Source: an uncultured Mycobacteriaceae bacterium
GTDB lineage: Bacteria; Actinomycetota; Actinomycetes; Mycobacteriales; Mycobacteriaceae
Assembly (NCBI GenBank): GCA_902826815.1
Contig: CADEGF010000018.1
Location: forward strand, 1-64,000
Length of the DNA stretch: 64,000 nucleotides
Direction of reading: 5' to 3'
Below the pieces are notes generated by a model that was not told where the DNA came from, did no database searches, and saw only the letters and a list, made by a program, of their open reading frames with translations. The translations under genes were made by a program, and so were the position numbers. Positions 52,614-64,000 of the stretch are shown here, piece after piece. The number at the start of each line of letters is the position of its first letter. The stretch's first letter is position 1.

Positions 52614-53038
52614 CCGCCGTCGTGCTGCGCGCCGATCTGTCCGAGCAGACCATCGAGCTCGCCGAGCACGAGGGCGTCGTCGCCCATCAGGCCGCCGGTG
52701 CCGTGGTCGGATTCGCTGGTGTGGTGCGCGATCACGACGGCGGCCGCACGGTGACGCGACTGGAGTACTCCGCGCATCCGTCGGCGCAACAGACCCTGGC
52801 CGAGGTGGCCGCCGAGATCGCGGCCGACAGCGACGGCGTACGGGCGATCGCGGTCAGCCACCGCATCGGTCCGCTTGCGATCGGAGACGCCGCGTTGGTC
52901 GCGGCTGTCGCGGCCGATCATCGGCAGGCGGCGTTCGACACATGTGCCCGACTGGTGGACAGCGTCAAGGCGCGACTACCGGTGTGGAAGCACCAGTTCT
53001 TCGCCGACGGATCCGACGAATGGGTGGGATCCGCCTAA
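52610..53038 (+). CDS. moaE: Molybdopterin synthase large subunit, MoaE
   Basis: A 142-aa subunit that, with thiocarboxylated MoaD, converts cPMP to molybdopterin. Signature features: [16 protein letters not shown] early, and the C-terminal lysine-bearing [20 protein letters not shown]. Last gene of the plus-strand operon; it meets rpfA tail to tail 10 bp later. Its partner moaD is at 54881-55165 on the other strand. Confidence 0.93.
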   Translation: MTAVVLRADLSEQTIELAEHEGVVAHQAAGAVVGFAGVVRDHDGGRTVTRLEYSAHPSAQQTLAEVAAEIAADSDGVRAIAVSHRIGPLAIGDAALVAAVAADHRQAAFDTCARLVDSVKARLPVWKHQFFADGSDEWVGSA

Positions 53039-53048
53039 CCGGAGCCGA

Positions 53049-54461
<1,413 letters not shown>

Positions 54462-54462
54462 C

Positions 54463-54658
54463 TAATGCGCCCACGAGGTCAGCTGTCGGGTTCGGGCTGG
54501 AGAGGTTGCCCGGCCGGCCGTCGGTGACAACGGTTCGGCTTCACCCCAAGGAACCGCAAGCGGCTCCTGGTCCTTTTTATCGGTGGACCGGTGGGTCCCC
54601 CGCCCCCATCCAAGTTGTTCGTTGTTTTCCCTGCCCAACGGATGGGGCTCGGCGCTAT
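54463..54658 (-). promoter_or_regulatory. ydaO-type c-di-AMP riboswitch in the rpfA leader
   Basis: Read on the minus strand, the leader contains hallmark ydaO segments in order: GCGGGGGACCCA, then TTGGGGTGAAGCC, then AGCCCGAACCCGACAGCTGA with CCTCG. P1 can form from AGCGCC near 54652-54657 and GGGCGC near 54467-54472. A further helix joins CCCCATCC with GGATGGGG. The 3' end lies about 20 nt before the rpfA ATG. The ydaO class binds c-di-AMP and is known upstream of rpf genes in actinobacteria. Confidence 0.93.
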
Positions 54659-54864
54659 CGGACAGGAAGGGCTAGACGATTAAGGTCGACTGGCTTGCGG
54701 AAGAACATAACCGCTCTGTGCGTTGTAGTCATTTTTTGCTCGACTCAGCGTTTTGCAGGTGGGCAAATCCTAATAACGCTCTAAACCCGCAGGAGTTTCG
54801 GGCGTTTCTGCTGGTATGAATCCAGCTCCACCAGTCCGTAGCCAGCTTGTGACCATTTCGTTAT
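54659..54864 (-). other. rpfA promoter region
   Basis: This AT-richer stretch lies between the riboswitch and the CRP site and holds no convincing gene. A possible -10 box TATGTT (complement of 54704-54709) would start transcription near 54696, about 40 nt before the riboswitch P1. No firm -35 is seen. The region is the only sizeable gene-free part of the window besides the riboswitch. Confidence 0.4.
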
Positions 54865-54880
54865 GTGACGTATATCACAA
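54865..54880. promoter_or_regulatory. CRP-type site upstream of rpfA
   Basis: TGTGACGTATATCACA matches the ideal TGTGA-N6-TCACA CRP consensus on both half-sites. It abuts the 3' end of moaD, and the nearest downstream minus-strand promoter is that of rpfA. The M. tuberculosis CRP (Rv3676) is known to act on rpfA. The distance to the guessed start (about 175 bp) is longer than usual, so the true promoter may be nearer. Confidence 0.8.
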
Positions 54881-55165
54881 TCACCCGCCCGCAAAGGGCG
54901 GCAACACATCGATTATCTGGCCGTTCGACAGCTCGGTCGCCCGGTCGCGAACGGCGATCCCGTCGCACAGAAACGAGCATCGTTGCAATACCTTTGCGAG
55001 CTCGGGACCGCGGGTGGCGAGGCTCTCGACCAGGCCCGCGACCGTGGTCCCCGTGGCGACGCGCAGGCTCTCGGTCTCGGTTCCCGCGGCCGCCCGCGCG
55101 GCGGCGAAATAGCGGACGGTCAGCAGCGGTGTCGTCCCCGCCTCTGCCGTGGGCATCGTCTCCAT
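54881..55165 (-). CDS. moaD: Molybdopterin synthase small subunit, MoaD
   Basis: A 94-aa ubiquitin-like sulfur carrier. LLTVRYFAAARAAAGTE opens the fold, and the C-terminus DVLPPFAGG ends in the Gly-Gly that is adenylated and thiocarboxylated. It pairs with MoaE. Four bp after the moaA stop, so co-transcribed with moaA and YccF. A second ATG three codons in is a possible start. Confidence 0.9.
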   Translation of the reverse strand: METMPTAEAGTTPLLTVRYFAAARAAAGTETESLRVATGTTVAGLVESLATRGPELAKVLQRCSFLCDGIAVRDRATELSNGQIIDVLPPFAGG

Positions 55166-55169
55166 ATCG

Positions 55170-56222
55170 TTATCCGCCGATCGCGCTCATCGGGCGGTCG
55201 GGCTGCACGAAGTCCGGGTCGTTGATGCCGTGCCCTGCCGGCTTGGCCCACATCGCCGCGCGCCAGGCAGCCTCGACCGCATCGTCGTCAGCGCCTGCGC
55301 GCATCAGGCCGCGTAGATCGGTCTCCTCGCGGGAGAACAGGCAGCTGCGGACCTGGCCGTCGGCGGTGAGCCGGGTGCGGTCACAGGCCGAGCAGAACGC
55401 GTGTGACACCGACGCGATGATGCCGACGGTCGCGGGTCCGCCGTCGACGAGCCACAGCTGCGCGGGTGCGGAGCCACGCGGAGCCGGGTCGGGCGTCAGC
55501 AGGAAGTGGCGCGACAGCGCGGCGTGAATATCGTCGGCTGCGAGCGTTGCGCCACGCGACCACGCGTGTCCGGCGTCCAGCGGCATCTGCTCGATGATGC
55601 GCAGTTGATAGTCGTGGTCGAGGCAGAAGCGCAGCAGCGTCACCGCGTCCTCGAGCCCGGTCTCCGGGTCGAGCACCGCGTTCACCTTCACCGGCCGCAG
55701 GCCGGCCCGATGCGCTGCGGCGAGGCCGGCCAGCACATCGTTGAGCCGGTTGCGGCGGGTGATGTGTGCGAAGTGCTCGGCGTCGACGGTGTCGAGCGAG
55801 ACGTTGATCCGGTTCACGCCAGCCCGCTTGAGGCCTTCGGCGCGACGGTCGAGACCAATCCCGTTGGTGGTCAACGCGATTTCGGGGCGAGGTGCAAGCG
55901 CGGCGGTGGCGGCCACGACGTCTTCGAGCCGTTTGGCCAGCAGGGGCTCTCCGCCGGTGAAGCGGACGCGGGTGACTCCGAGCCGGGTCACCGCGATGCC
56001 CAGAAGGCGGGTGAGTTCGGCGGTGCTGAGCAGCTGATCGCCCGACATCCAGTCGAGCCCCTCTGCGGGCATGCAGTACGTGCACCGCAGGTTGCAGCGG
56101 TCCGTCAGCGACACCCGAAGGTCGGTGGCGACGCGGCCGTAGGTGTCCAGCAGCGGGCCGTCGGTCGGTGCGGGCCCAACGGGGCGCATCACCGACGGAA
56201 CGCCGAGCGCGATCACCGTCAT
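55170..56222 (-). CDS. moaA: GTP 3',8-cyclase, MoaA
   Basis: A 350-aa radical-SAM enzyme that, with MoaC, converts GTP to cPMP. N-terminal cluster cysteines C43, C47 and C50 lie in CNLRCTYC; the second cluster is seen in AFCSACDRTRLTADGQVRSC. The C-terminus is the conserved Gly-Gly (SAIGG). The start at MTVIALGVPSV overlaps the upstream YccF stop by ATGA. Confidence 0.93.
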   Translation of the reverse strand: MTVIALGVPSVMRPVGPAPTDGPLLDTYGRVATDLRVSLTDRCNLRCTYCMPAEGLDWMSGDQLLSTAELTRLLGIAVTRLGVTRVRFTGGEPLLAKRLEDVVAATAALAPRPEIALTTNGIGLDRRAEGLKRAGVNRINVSLDTVDAEHFAHITRRNRLNDVLAGLAAAHRAGLRPVKVNAVLDPETGLEDAVTLLRFCLDHDYQLRIIEQMPLDAGHAWSRGATLAADDIHAALSRHFLLTPDPAPRGSAPAQLWLVDGGPATVGIIASVSHAFCSACDRTRLTADGQVRSCLFSREETDLRGLMRAGADDDAVEAAWRAAMWAKPAGHGINDPDFVQPDRPMSAIGG

Positions 56223-56635
56223 GCGGCGGCCCGCGAAGAGATTGAGGACAACGAGCGTGTCTCGTCTACGGGCACGATCTCCTTGCCCAGCGGTACCAGC
56301 GAGACCGGAATGAGCTTGAGGTTGGCCAGTGCCAGCGGGATGCCGATGATCGTGACGGCCATCGCGACGGCGGTGACGACGTGCGCGATCGCCAGCCAGA
56401 TGCCGAACAGCAGCACCCAGATGACGTTGCCGATCAGGGCGCCGGGCCGAGTTCCCGGCTTGTCGATGACGGTGCGCCCGAACGGCCACAACGCGTAGGA
56501 GGCGATGCGCAGCGAGGCGAACCCGAACGGGATCGTGATGATCAGAACGAAGCAGATCAGTGCCGCCAGCAGGTAGCCCAGCGCCAGCCACAGGCCGCCG
56601 AAGACCAGCCAAATGATGTTCAGTATCAGGCGCAT
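56219..56635 (-). CDS. YccF-domain inner membrane protein (Rv0870c-like)
   Basis: A 138-aa membrane protein with two YccF repeats: LNIIWLVFGGLWLALGYLLA and later IGNVIWVLLFGIWLAIAHVV, plus the IPFGFASLRIASYALWPFGR motif. Several hydrophobic segments. Function unknown. First gene of the minus-strand unit with moaA and moaD. Confidence 0.85.
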   Translation of the reverse strand: MRLILNIIWLVFGGLWLALGYLLAALICFVLIITIPFGFASLRIASYALWPFGRTVIDKPGTRPGALIGNVIWVLLFGIWLAIAHVVTAVAMAVTIIGIPLALANLKLIPVSLVPLGKEIVPVDETRSLSSISSRAAA

Positions 56636-56716
56636 CTCTTCCTCCAGCCGGTGGTTTCAGCCTACCGAGTAATGGGGGTGCTGGTCGGCGGGGCCTCCGA
56701 GTAGGATCTTCTCAAC

Positions 56717-56741
56717 GCGTCCCAGCGAAACGGCGGGACGC
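56717..56741. promoter_or_regulatory. Hairpin in the YccF-cspB intergenic region
   Basis: GCGTCCC (56717-56723) and GGGACGC (56735-56741) enclose 11 nt and are followed by TTTCCTT. It could be a terminator remnant for upstream plus-strand transcription or part of the cspB 5' leader, where cold-shock mRNAs often carry structure. Confidence 0.4.
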
Positions 56742-56781
56742 TTTCCTTATGTAGTTACGAGATTGCGAGCGGGTGAGACCA

Positions 56782-57198
56782 GTGCCGACCGGCAGGGTGA
56801 AGTGGTACGACGCCGAGAAGGGCTTCGGCTTTCTGTCGCAGGAGGAAGGCGAGGACGTCTACGTCCGGTCCTCTGCGCTGCCCGCCGGTGTCGAGGGACT
56901 CAAGGCGGGCCAGAAGGTCGAGTTCGGAATGGCCGCGGGTCGCCGCGGCCCCCAGGCGCTGAGCGTGAAGATCCTCGACGCGCCGCCGAGCCTGACCCGC
57001 ACCCGCCGCGAGGCCGCCGCGGCCGAGCACAAGCACTCGCCCGACGAACTGCACGGCATGGTCGAGGACATGATCACGTTGTTGGAGGGTGCGGTGCAGC
57101 CTGAGCTGCGCAAGGGCCGCTACCCCGACCGCAAGGTCGCGCGCCGGGTTTCCGAAGTGGTCCGCGCCGTCGCAAGCGAACTCGACGGCCAGGCCTAA
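56782..57198 (+). CDS. cspB: Cold-shock domain protein CspB-like
   Basis: A 138-aa protein with an N-terminal cold-shock domain: [20 protein letters not shown], then VYVRSSAL. The RNP motifs bind single-stranded RNA or DNA. A helical tail of about 70 aa ([20 protein letters not shown]) is characteristic of this mycobacterial group (Rv0871). GTG at 56782 was chosen because the conserved domain begins there; one at 56773 adds three residues. Confidence 0.88.
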   Translation: MPTGRVKWYDAEKGFGFLSQEEGEDVYVRSSALPAGVEGLKAGQKVEFGMAAGRRGPQALSVKILDAPPSLTRTRREAAAAEHKHSPDELHGMVEDMITLLEGAVQPELRKGRYPDRKVARRVSEVVRAVASELDGQA

Positions 57199-57226
57199 AC
57201 CTCGCGCGGGAGGGCATGCTGTAGGC

Positions 57227-58258
57227 GTGTCCTATGTCTCCGGCGGTGGCGAGTTCAACCGCGACACCAAATACATCACCACCCGTATCACTTCGCGCAC
57301 GCGAGGAGCAGAGGGGGGCGGGGCCGGTCGCGACGGCTATCCCGTCGAACCTGGTCGCTACCGGCTGATCGTCGCGCGGGCGTGCCCGTGGGCCAACCGC
57401 GCGATCATCGTCCGTCGCCTGCTCGGCCTGGAAGACGTGCTGTCCATCGGCTTCTGCGGGCCAACGCATGACGAGCGCAGTTGGACCTTCGACCTCGACC
57501 CTGGCGGTGTCGACCCGGTGCTCAAGATCCCGCGGCTGCAGGACGCGTACTTCGCCCGCATCCCGGACTATCCGAAGGGCATCACCGTGCCCGCGATCGT
57601 CGACGTGCCGACCGGTCAAGTCGTCACCAACGACTTCCCGCAGATGACCCTCGACCTGTCCACCGAGTGGACCAAGTATCACCGCGACGGCGCACCCGAG
57701 CTGTACCCCGAGGCGCTGCGCGCCGAGATCGACGAGGTCGCCGAGCGCATCTACACAGAGGTCAACAACGGCGTCTACCGATGCGGCTTCGCCGGCTCAC
57801 AGGAGGCCTACGACAGTGCCTACGACCGGTTGTTCACCGCGCTGGATTGGCTCAACGAACGGCTGCAGAATCAGCGGTACCTCGTCGGCGACACCATCAC
57901 CGAGGCCGACGTCCGGCTGTTCACCACGCTGGCCCGGTTCGACCCCGTCTATCACGGTCACTTCAAGTGCAACCGGTCCAAGCTCGACGAGATGCCGGCG
58001 CTGTGGGCATACGCGCGCGACCTGTTCCAGACACCGGGCTTCGGCGACACCACCGACTTCGTTCAGATCAAGCAGCACTACTACATCGTGCACGCCGACA
58101 TCAACCCGACGCGGATCGTTCCGAAGGGGCCTGAGCTGTCCAACTGGCTGACGCCGCACGGCCGGGAGGCGTTGGGCGGCAGACCCTTTGGCGACGGTAC
58201 GCCGCCGGGCCCGACGCGGGATGGCGAGCGGGTGCCCGCGGGTCACGGAGCGGCTTAG
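57227..58258 (+). CDS. Xi-class GST-like (glutathionyl-hydroquinone reductase family) protein
   Basis: A 343-aa protein with the GS-HQR signature. The catalytic Cys is C53 in ARACPWANRA. The rest shows NDFPQMTLDLSTEW, NNGVYRCGFAGSQ and the C-terminal helical domain FDPVYHGHFKCN. The family reduces glutathionyl-hydroquinones. Mycobacteria use mycothiol instead of glutathione, so the physiological thiol is probably different. GTG start 28 bp after cspB. Confidence 0.87.
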   Translation: MSYVSGGGEFNRDTKYITTRITSRTRGAEGGGAGRDGYPVEPGRYRLIVARACPWANRAIIVRRLLGLEDVLSIGFCGPTHDERSWTFDLDPGGVDPVLKIPRLQDAYFARIPDYPKGITVPAIVDVPTGQVVTNDFPQMTLDLSTEWTKYHRDGAPELYPEALRAEIDEVAERIYTEVNNGVYRCGFAGSQEAYDSAYDRLFTALDWLNERLQNQRYLVGDTITEADVRLFTTLARFDPVYHGHFKCNRSKLDEMPALWAYARDLFQTPGFGDTTDFVQIKQHYYIVHADINPTRIVPKGPELSNWLTPHGREALGGRPFGDGTPPGPTRDGERVPAGHGAA

Positions 58259-58743
58259 GGCCAGTCGGTCTTCACCGACCACTCCGCGTGCGTCCAGGGA
58301 AACTCGTTGCCCTGCTCATCGCGGACCAGCGTGGGTAGCTGCACCGCGAAGCCGAAAAGCCTGCCGCGCTGCGGGTCCATCGTGGGGATCGTGACGGCGT
58401 GCGTGCTGCCCGGCCGGAACTCGTTGACGACGTCGGAGTCCTCATAGGTTCGCACCAGAAGCCATGGCGCGCTTGCGATCGCGGGCGGCACTGACAGCTG
58501 AATGGGGTCGGGGTGATGCGGATTGACGGCCAATTCACCATCGGTGCGCGGGGTTTCACAATCGGTCGGGTTGAGCACCGCGCAGTACTGGTAGGGCCCG
58601 ATGCGCACCAACTGCCCGCGGGTGTAGGCACTGATCTCCGGATGATCGGATTTGGGATGCAGGGTCAGCCGCCAGATCAGCACGCCGGTCGCGACGGAGG
58701 CCAACACCGCGACGGCTGCGAGTACCGCCAGACCTCTCTTCAC
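58255..58743 (-). CDS. DUF2771 family membrane-anchored protein
   Basis: A 162-aa protein with one N-terminal membrane segment (LAVLAAVAVLASVATGVLIW) and an extracytoplasmic domain with a pair of cysteines in YQYCAVLNPTDCETP. It matches DUF2771 (Rv0875c-like by position). Function unknown. GTG start overlaps the stop of the MFS gene, so it is co-translated with it. Confidence 0.78.
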   Translation of the reverse strand: MKRGLAVLAAVAVLASVATGVLIWRLTLHPKSDHPEISAYTRGQLVRIGPYQYCAVLNPTDCETPRTDGELAVNPHHPDPIQLSVPPAIASAPWLLVRTYEDSDVVNEFRPGSTHAVTIPTMDPQRGRLFGFAVQLPTLVRDEQGNEFPWTHAEWSVKTDWP

Positions 58744-60410
58744 GCCCGTGGCACCCCGGCCGGATCGGTCCAGCCGCCTTGCGGCGCTGCCAGCACGGGT
58801 CGATTGCCGCCGAGGCCCGGGATGAGGGAGTCGCCTCGGTAGCTCACCAACGTCTGCGCCAGCCCGAGAATCAGGACCGTCGAGATCACCGTAAAGCCAA
58901 CGTGCAGTTGGGTGTACACGAGCACGCCCGTCGCCCCGCCGAGCACCCACGCCAATTGCAGCAGCGACTCGGAACGTCCGAACGCCGATGCGCGCGACTC
59001 CTCGGGCAGATCGTGCTGAAGCGAGGCGTCGAGTGAGGCCTTGGCGATCGCACTCGCCGCGGAGGTCACCAGTGTCGCGAGTACTGCCACCATCAGTTTT
59101 CCGGTCAGCGCCGTGGCGAGCGCGGCCAACGTGACCGCGGTCGTGCTGCGAACGACCAGTTGTGCCGGATGCCCGAGCGTCAGCCGCGCGCTCGCGTAGT
59201 TGCCGCCGAATGTACCGATCGCCGCAGCGGCCCCGATCAGGCCGAGGATCATCAGCTGCTCCCAGCCACTCTTGTCATGCGACTTGGCCACGAAGGCGGG
59301 GTAGAGGAACAGGAATCCCACCATCACCTTGATGGTGCAGTTACCCCACAGGGCGGTGATGATGGTGCGGCCCAACGGCTGTCGGGCTTTGTTGCGGTCG
59401 GGCCTGCGCTGGGGAAGGCGACGCAGTTCACCCTCGCCGCCGTGATAGCTCAGCGTGGTGGGGACCTCGCCCTCGGTGACCTCAACCCATTTCGGGATGC
59501 GCATCGACAGCACGGCACCGGCAAGTGAGAGCGCGACGATGACGTAGAGCGCGCCGGGCATCTGGAAGAGGTTGAACAGATAATCGGCCCCTACGGCGAC
59601 GGCCCCGCCGACAATCGTTCCGCCGAGCAGGCCGAACACGGTCAACCGCGAATTCACCCTGACAAGGTCGATGGTCGGCGGCAGCACGCGCGGCGTCAGC
59701 GCGCTGCGCAGCACGCTGAATGACTTGGACAACACCATCATTCCCAGCGCGCACGGGTAGAGCACCCACGACGGGTAGCTGCCCGTCGCTCCGTCGTAGT
59801 TGGCGATCAGGATCACCACGAGTGCGGTGCGCAGTCCGAATGACATGGCCAGCGCGAGCCTGCGGCCGTGCTGCAGGCGGTCAAGCGCCGGGCCGATCAG
59901 CGGGGCGATGATGGCGAACGGCGCGATCGTGATGAGCAGATACAGTGCGACCTTGCTCTTGCTTTCACCGGAGGCCGCGGCGAAGAACAACGTGTTGGCC
60001 AACGCCACGGCCATCGCGGCGTCGACGGCGAAGTTGGCCATCACCGGGTAGGTCAGCGCGGTGAGGCCCGACTTGTCGGCGCCGTCGGCGGTGGCGGCGC
60101 GGTGGAACAGGCCGTACATCTTCGAGCCCATCTCGCGGCTGCGCTGCCCGGCTGACCGCGGGCCTTGCGGCTTCTGTCCAAGACCCTCGCCGATGCCGGG
60201 ATCGCTGCGGCTCGCCGTTCGCCCCTCGAGCGGAGGCAGATAGCGATTGGCGCTCGGCGTCGAGCGGCGCTGACGCCCGTCGCTGGGGTAGTTCGCCATG
60301 CCCGGGTGTTCGTCAGCGGGCGGCCGCGGCGGGTAGTACCGGGGATCACGCGGGCCCGCCCTGTCCCTGGGGTCACGCCGCGATCCGCTCACACCAAGAT
60401 TCTCCCCCAT
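58740..60410 (-). CDS. MFS transporter with long cytoplasmic N-terminus (Rv0876c-like)
   Basis: A 556-aa MFS-type transporter. The first ~120 residues are charged, Pro/Arg-rich and probably disordered. About twelve membrane segments follow, for example VALYLLITIAPFAIIAPLIG and LVHPYRG-like loops. The last 40 residues again are polar. Position matches Rv0876c. Substrate unknown. Operon with DUF2771 gene; divergent from the DUF3027 gene. Confidence 0.83.
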   Translation of the reverse strand: MGENLGVSGSRRDPRDRAGPRDPRYYPPRPPADEHPGMANYPSDGRQRRSTPSANRYLPPLEGRTASRSDPGIGEGLGQKPQGPRSAGQRSREMGSKMYGLFHRAATADGADKSGLTALTYPVMANFAVDAAMAVALANTLFFAAASGESKSKVALYLLITIAPFAIIAPLIGPALDRLQHGRRLALAMSFGLRTALVVILIANYDGATGSYPSWVLYPCALGMMVLSKSFSVLRSALTPRVLPPTIDLVRVNSRLTVFGLLGGTIVGGAVAVGADYLFNLFQMPGALYVIVALSLAGAVLSMRIPKWVEVTEGEVPTTLSYHGGEGELRRLPQRRPDRNKARQPLGRTIITALWGNCTIKVMVGFLFLYPAFVAKSHDKSGWEQLMILGLIGAAAAIGTFGGNYASARLTLGHPAQLVVRSTTAVTLAALATALTGKLMVAVLATLVTSAASAIAKASLDASLQHDLPEESRASAFGRSESLLQLAWVLGGATGVLVYTQLHVGFTVISTVLILGLAQTLVSYRGDSLIPGLGGNRPVLAAPQGGWTDPAGVPRA

Positions 60411-60478
60411 CGCGCTGACGGCGTCGTGCAGCCGACCGGGTGTGGCTGCGCGGTTGCCGGTCAGGCACTATTGAGCCC

Positions 60479-61362
60479 GTGGACAGCGTGACGGAATCCA
60501 CCGAGGACGGCTCGGCGGCACCGGCGATCGAGCGATCGGCGGATCTGGAGGCGGTGCTGATGGGCGCCGTCGATCTCGCGCGTGCGGCGATCATCGAGCA
60601 CAGCGGGGATACCGTCGGCGACTATCTTGGCGCGACGTTCGACGATTCCACCGCCGCCACCCACCGTTTTCTGGCCAATCAGCCCGGATATCAGGGCTGG
60701 CAGTGGGCTGTCGTGGTGGCGGCCCATCCGGGCGCCGACCACGCGACGATCAGCGAGGTGGTGCTGGTGCCAGGGCCGACGTCGCTGCTGGCGCCGAAGT
60801 GGGTGCCCTGGCAGGAGCGGCTGCAGCCTGGCGATCTCGGCCCGGGCGACCTTCTGGCCGCACCCACCGAGGACCCCCGCCTTGTGCCCGGCTTCGCCGC
60901 GACCGGCGATCCCGCGATCGACGACGTCGCCTACGAACTCGGGCTGGGCCGCCGCCGTCTGCTCAGCCAGCTGGGTCGGCTCGACGCCGCCCAGAGATGG
61001 CACGACGGCGACTACGGTCCAGGATCGGCCATGGCGCGGTCCACCCGCAGGGTGTGCCGGGACTGCGGCTTCTATCTGCCGGTGACCGGGGCGCTGGGCC
61101 TGATGTTCGGCGTCTGCGCCAACGAGTTGTCGGCCGACGGCCACGTGGTCGATGCCGAATACGGCTGCGGCGCGCACTCCGACACGCCTGCCCCTGCGGG
61201 GACGGGCTCACCGCTGTACGACCCCTACGACGACGGCGTCGTCGAGGTGGTCGAGTCCCTGCCGCCGAGCGCCGAAGAGTCACCGGCACCGGCCGCAGAG
61301 GACGAGCCGAGCGACGAGCAGCCGAGCGACGAGCCCGATCAGCAGCCAAGCGACGAACCGGA

Positions 61363-61378
<16 letters not shown>
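60479..61378 (+). CDS. DUF3027 family protein (Rv0877-like)
   Basis: A 299-aa soluble protein. Typical DUF3027 pieces: LMGAVDLARAAIIEH, QPGYQGWQWAVVVAAHPG and APKWVPWQERLQPGD. A short cysteine-bearing stretch RVCRDCGFYLPVTG is followed by a strongly acidic tail (DEPSDEQPSDEPDQQPSDEP). Function unknown. GTG start at 60479; a second GTG is three codons in. Its end overlaps the convergent UvrA-like gene. Confidence 0.82.
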
Positions 61379-63714
<2,336 letters not shown>

Positions 63715-63718
63715 GCGG

Positions 63719-64000
63719 TCACCTCGCAGGCTCGGTCCCCGCATGCGGTGTTGTCGATTCGCTCGCAAGCTTCGCCACCTGCTGGATGCGGACCGTGTTG
63801 CCCGCGGGATCACGGAACGCACAGTCGCGTGAGCCCCACGGCTGGTCGGTGGGTTCCTGCATGACTTCGGCGCCGCTGGCCTGCGCGCGCTCGAAAACGG
63901 CCTCGAGATCGTTGGTGGCCAACATGATGCTGGCGTAGGTGCCCTTGGCCATCATCTCGGCGATGACGCGGCGCTCGTCGTCGGTGACACCGGGGTCGGC
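63719..64000 (-). CDS. VOC-family protein, cut by the window edge
   Basis: The last 93 or so residues of a VOC protein: [20 protein letters not shown], then [20 protein letters not shown] and [18 protein letters not shown]. Reading continues in frame through 64000, so the N-terminal ~half is outside the window. It ends 4 bp before the UvrA-like start, suggesting co-transcription. Function undefined. Confidence 0.8.
   Translation of the reverse strand, partial: ADPGVTDDERRVIAEMMAKGTYASIMLATNDLEAVFERAQASGAEVMQEPTDQPWGSRDCAFRDPAGNTVRIQQVAKLASESTTPHAGTEPAR

Overview
The window is high-GC actinobacterial DNA, almost certainly from a Mycobacterium, probably an environmental fast grower (Mycolicibacterium type). 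The best evidence is gene order. From about 19.4 kb to 61.4 kb the backbone follows the M. tuberculosis Rv0854-Rv0877 neighbourhood: SRPBCC protein, far, SRPBCC protein, dapC, fadA, fadB, ercc3/XPB, its WYL partner, Rv0863-like, moaC, mog, moaE, rpfA, moaD, moaA, YccF, cspB, DUF2771, MFS, DUF3027. Extra genes are interpolated at several points. This comparison is from memory, not from an alignment.

Left third (1-19.4 kb) is accessory metabolism. It opens with the last 29 bases of a tRNA-like sequence, then a cobalt-type nitrile hydratase set (alpha, beta, activator). Next is a divergent prenyl-FMN decarboxylase cluster: a TIGR02444-like gene and ubiX on the minus strand, and ubiD, an SRPBCC gene and a second ubiD on the plus strand. 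A P450 / hydrolase / SDR / quinone-reductase operon follows, preceded by two tandem GGTAC inverted repeats. Then come an MBL hydrolase with a SnoaL-like protein, a cysteine hydrolase, a TetR gene flanked by two matching operators (facing a DUF2834 gene and a carotenoid-desaturase-like oxidoreductase), an epimerase, a zinc-finger protein, a GlxA-type regulator and an HD protein.

Middle (19.4-46.9 kb). Between the first SRPBCC gene and far lies a roughly 10-kb signalling block: a large LuxR-type ATPase regulator, an orphan polyketide-synthase acyltransferase domain, and two translationally coupled zinc-ribbon/cyclase/AAA/TPR proteins. After far come an SRPBCC gene, a frameshifted F420-oxidoreductase pseudogene, dapC, an old-yellow-enzyme reductase, and the fadAB beta-oxidation operon closed by a strong terminator. 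Next are a secreted lipase, a flavin monooxygenase with its TetR-type neighbour, an acyl-CoA synthetase-like enzyme, a methyltransferase, a PNPOx-like protein, an F420 oxidoreductase, a proline-rich exported protein, an NmrA-like protein and a cupin.

Right third (46.9-64 kb) holds conserved core genes: XPB helicase and its partner, molybdopterin synthesis genes on both sides of rpfA, and a cold-shock protein, followed by a xi-class GST-like reductase, DUF2771, MFS, DUF3027 and a compact UvrA paralogue. The rpfA leader carries an unmistakable ydaO-type c-di-AMP riboswitch, and a perfect CRP-type site lies further upstream. The window ends inside a VOC-family gene.

No rRNA, CRISPR array, insertion sequence or integrase was seen. 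Three copies of a dispersed imperfect palindrome lie directly behind minus-strand stop codons. The only gene-free stretch over 300 bases is 54444-54880 (riboswitch, promoter region and CRP site).
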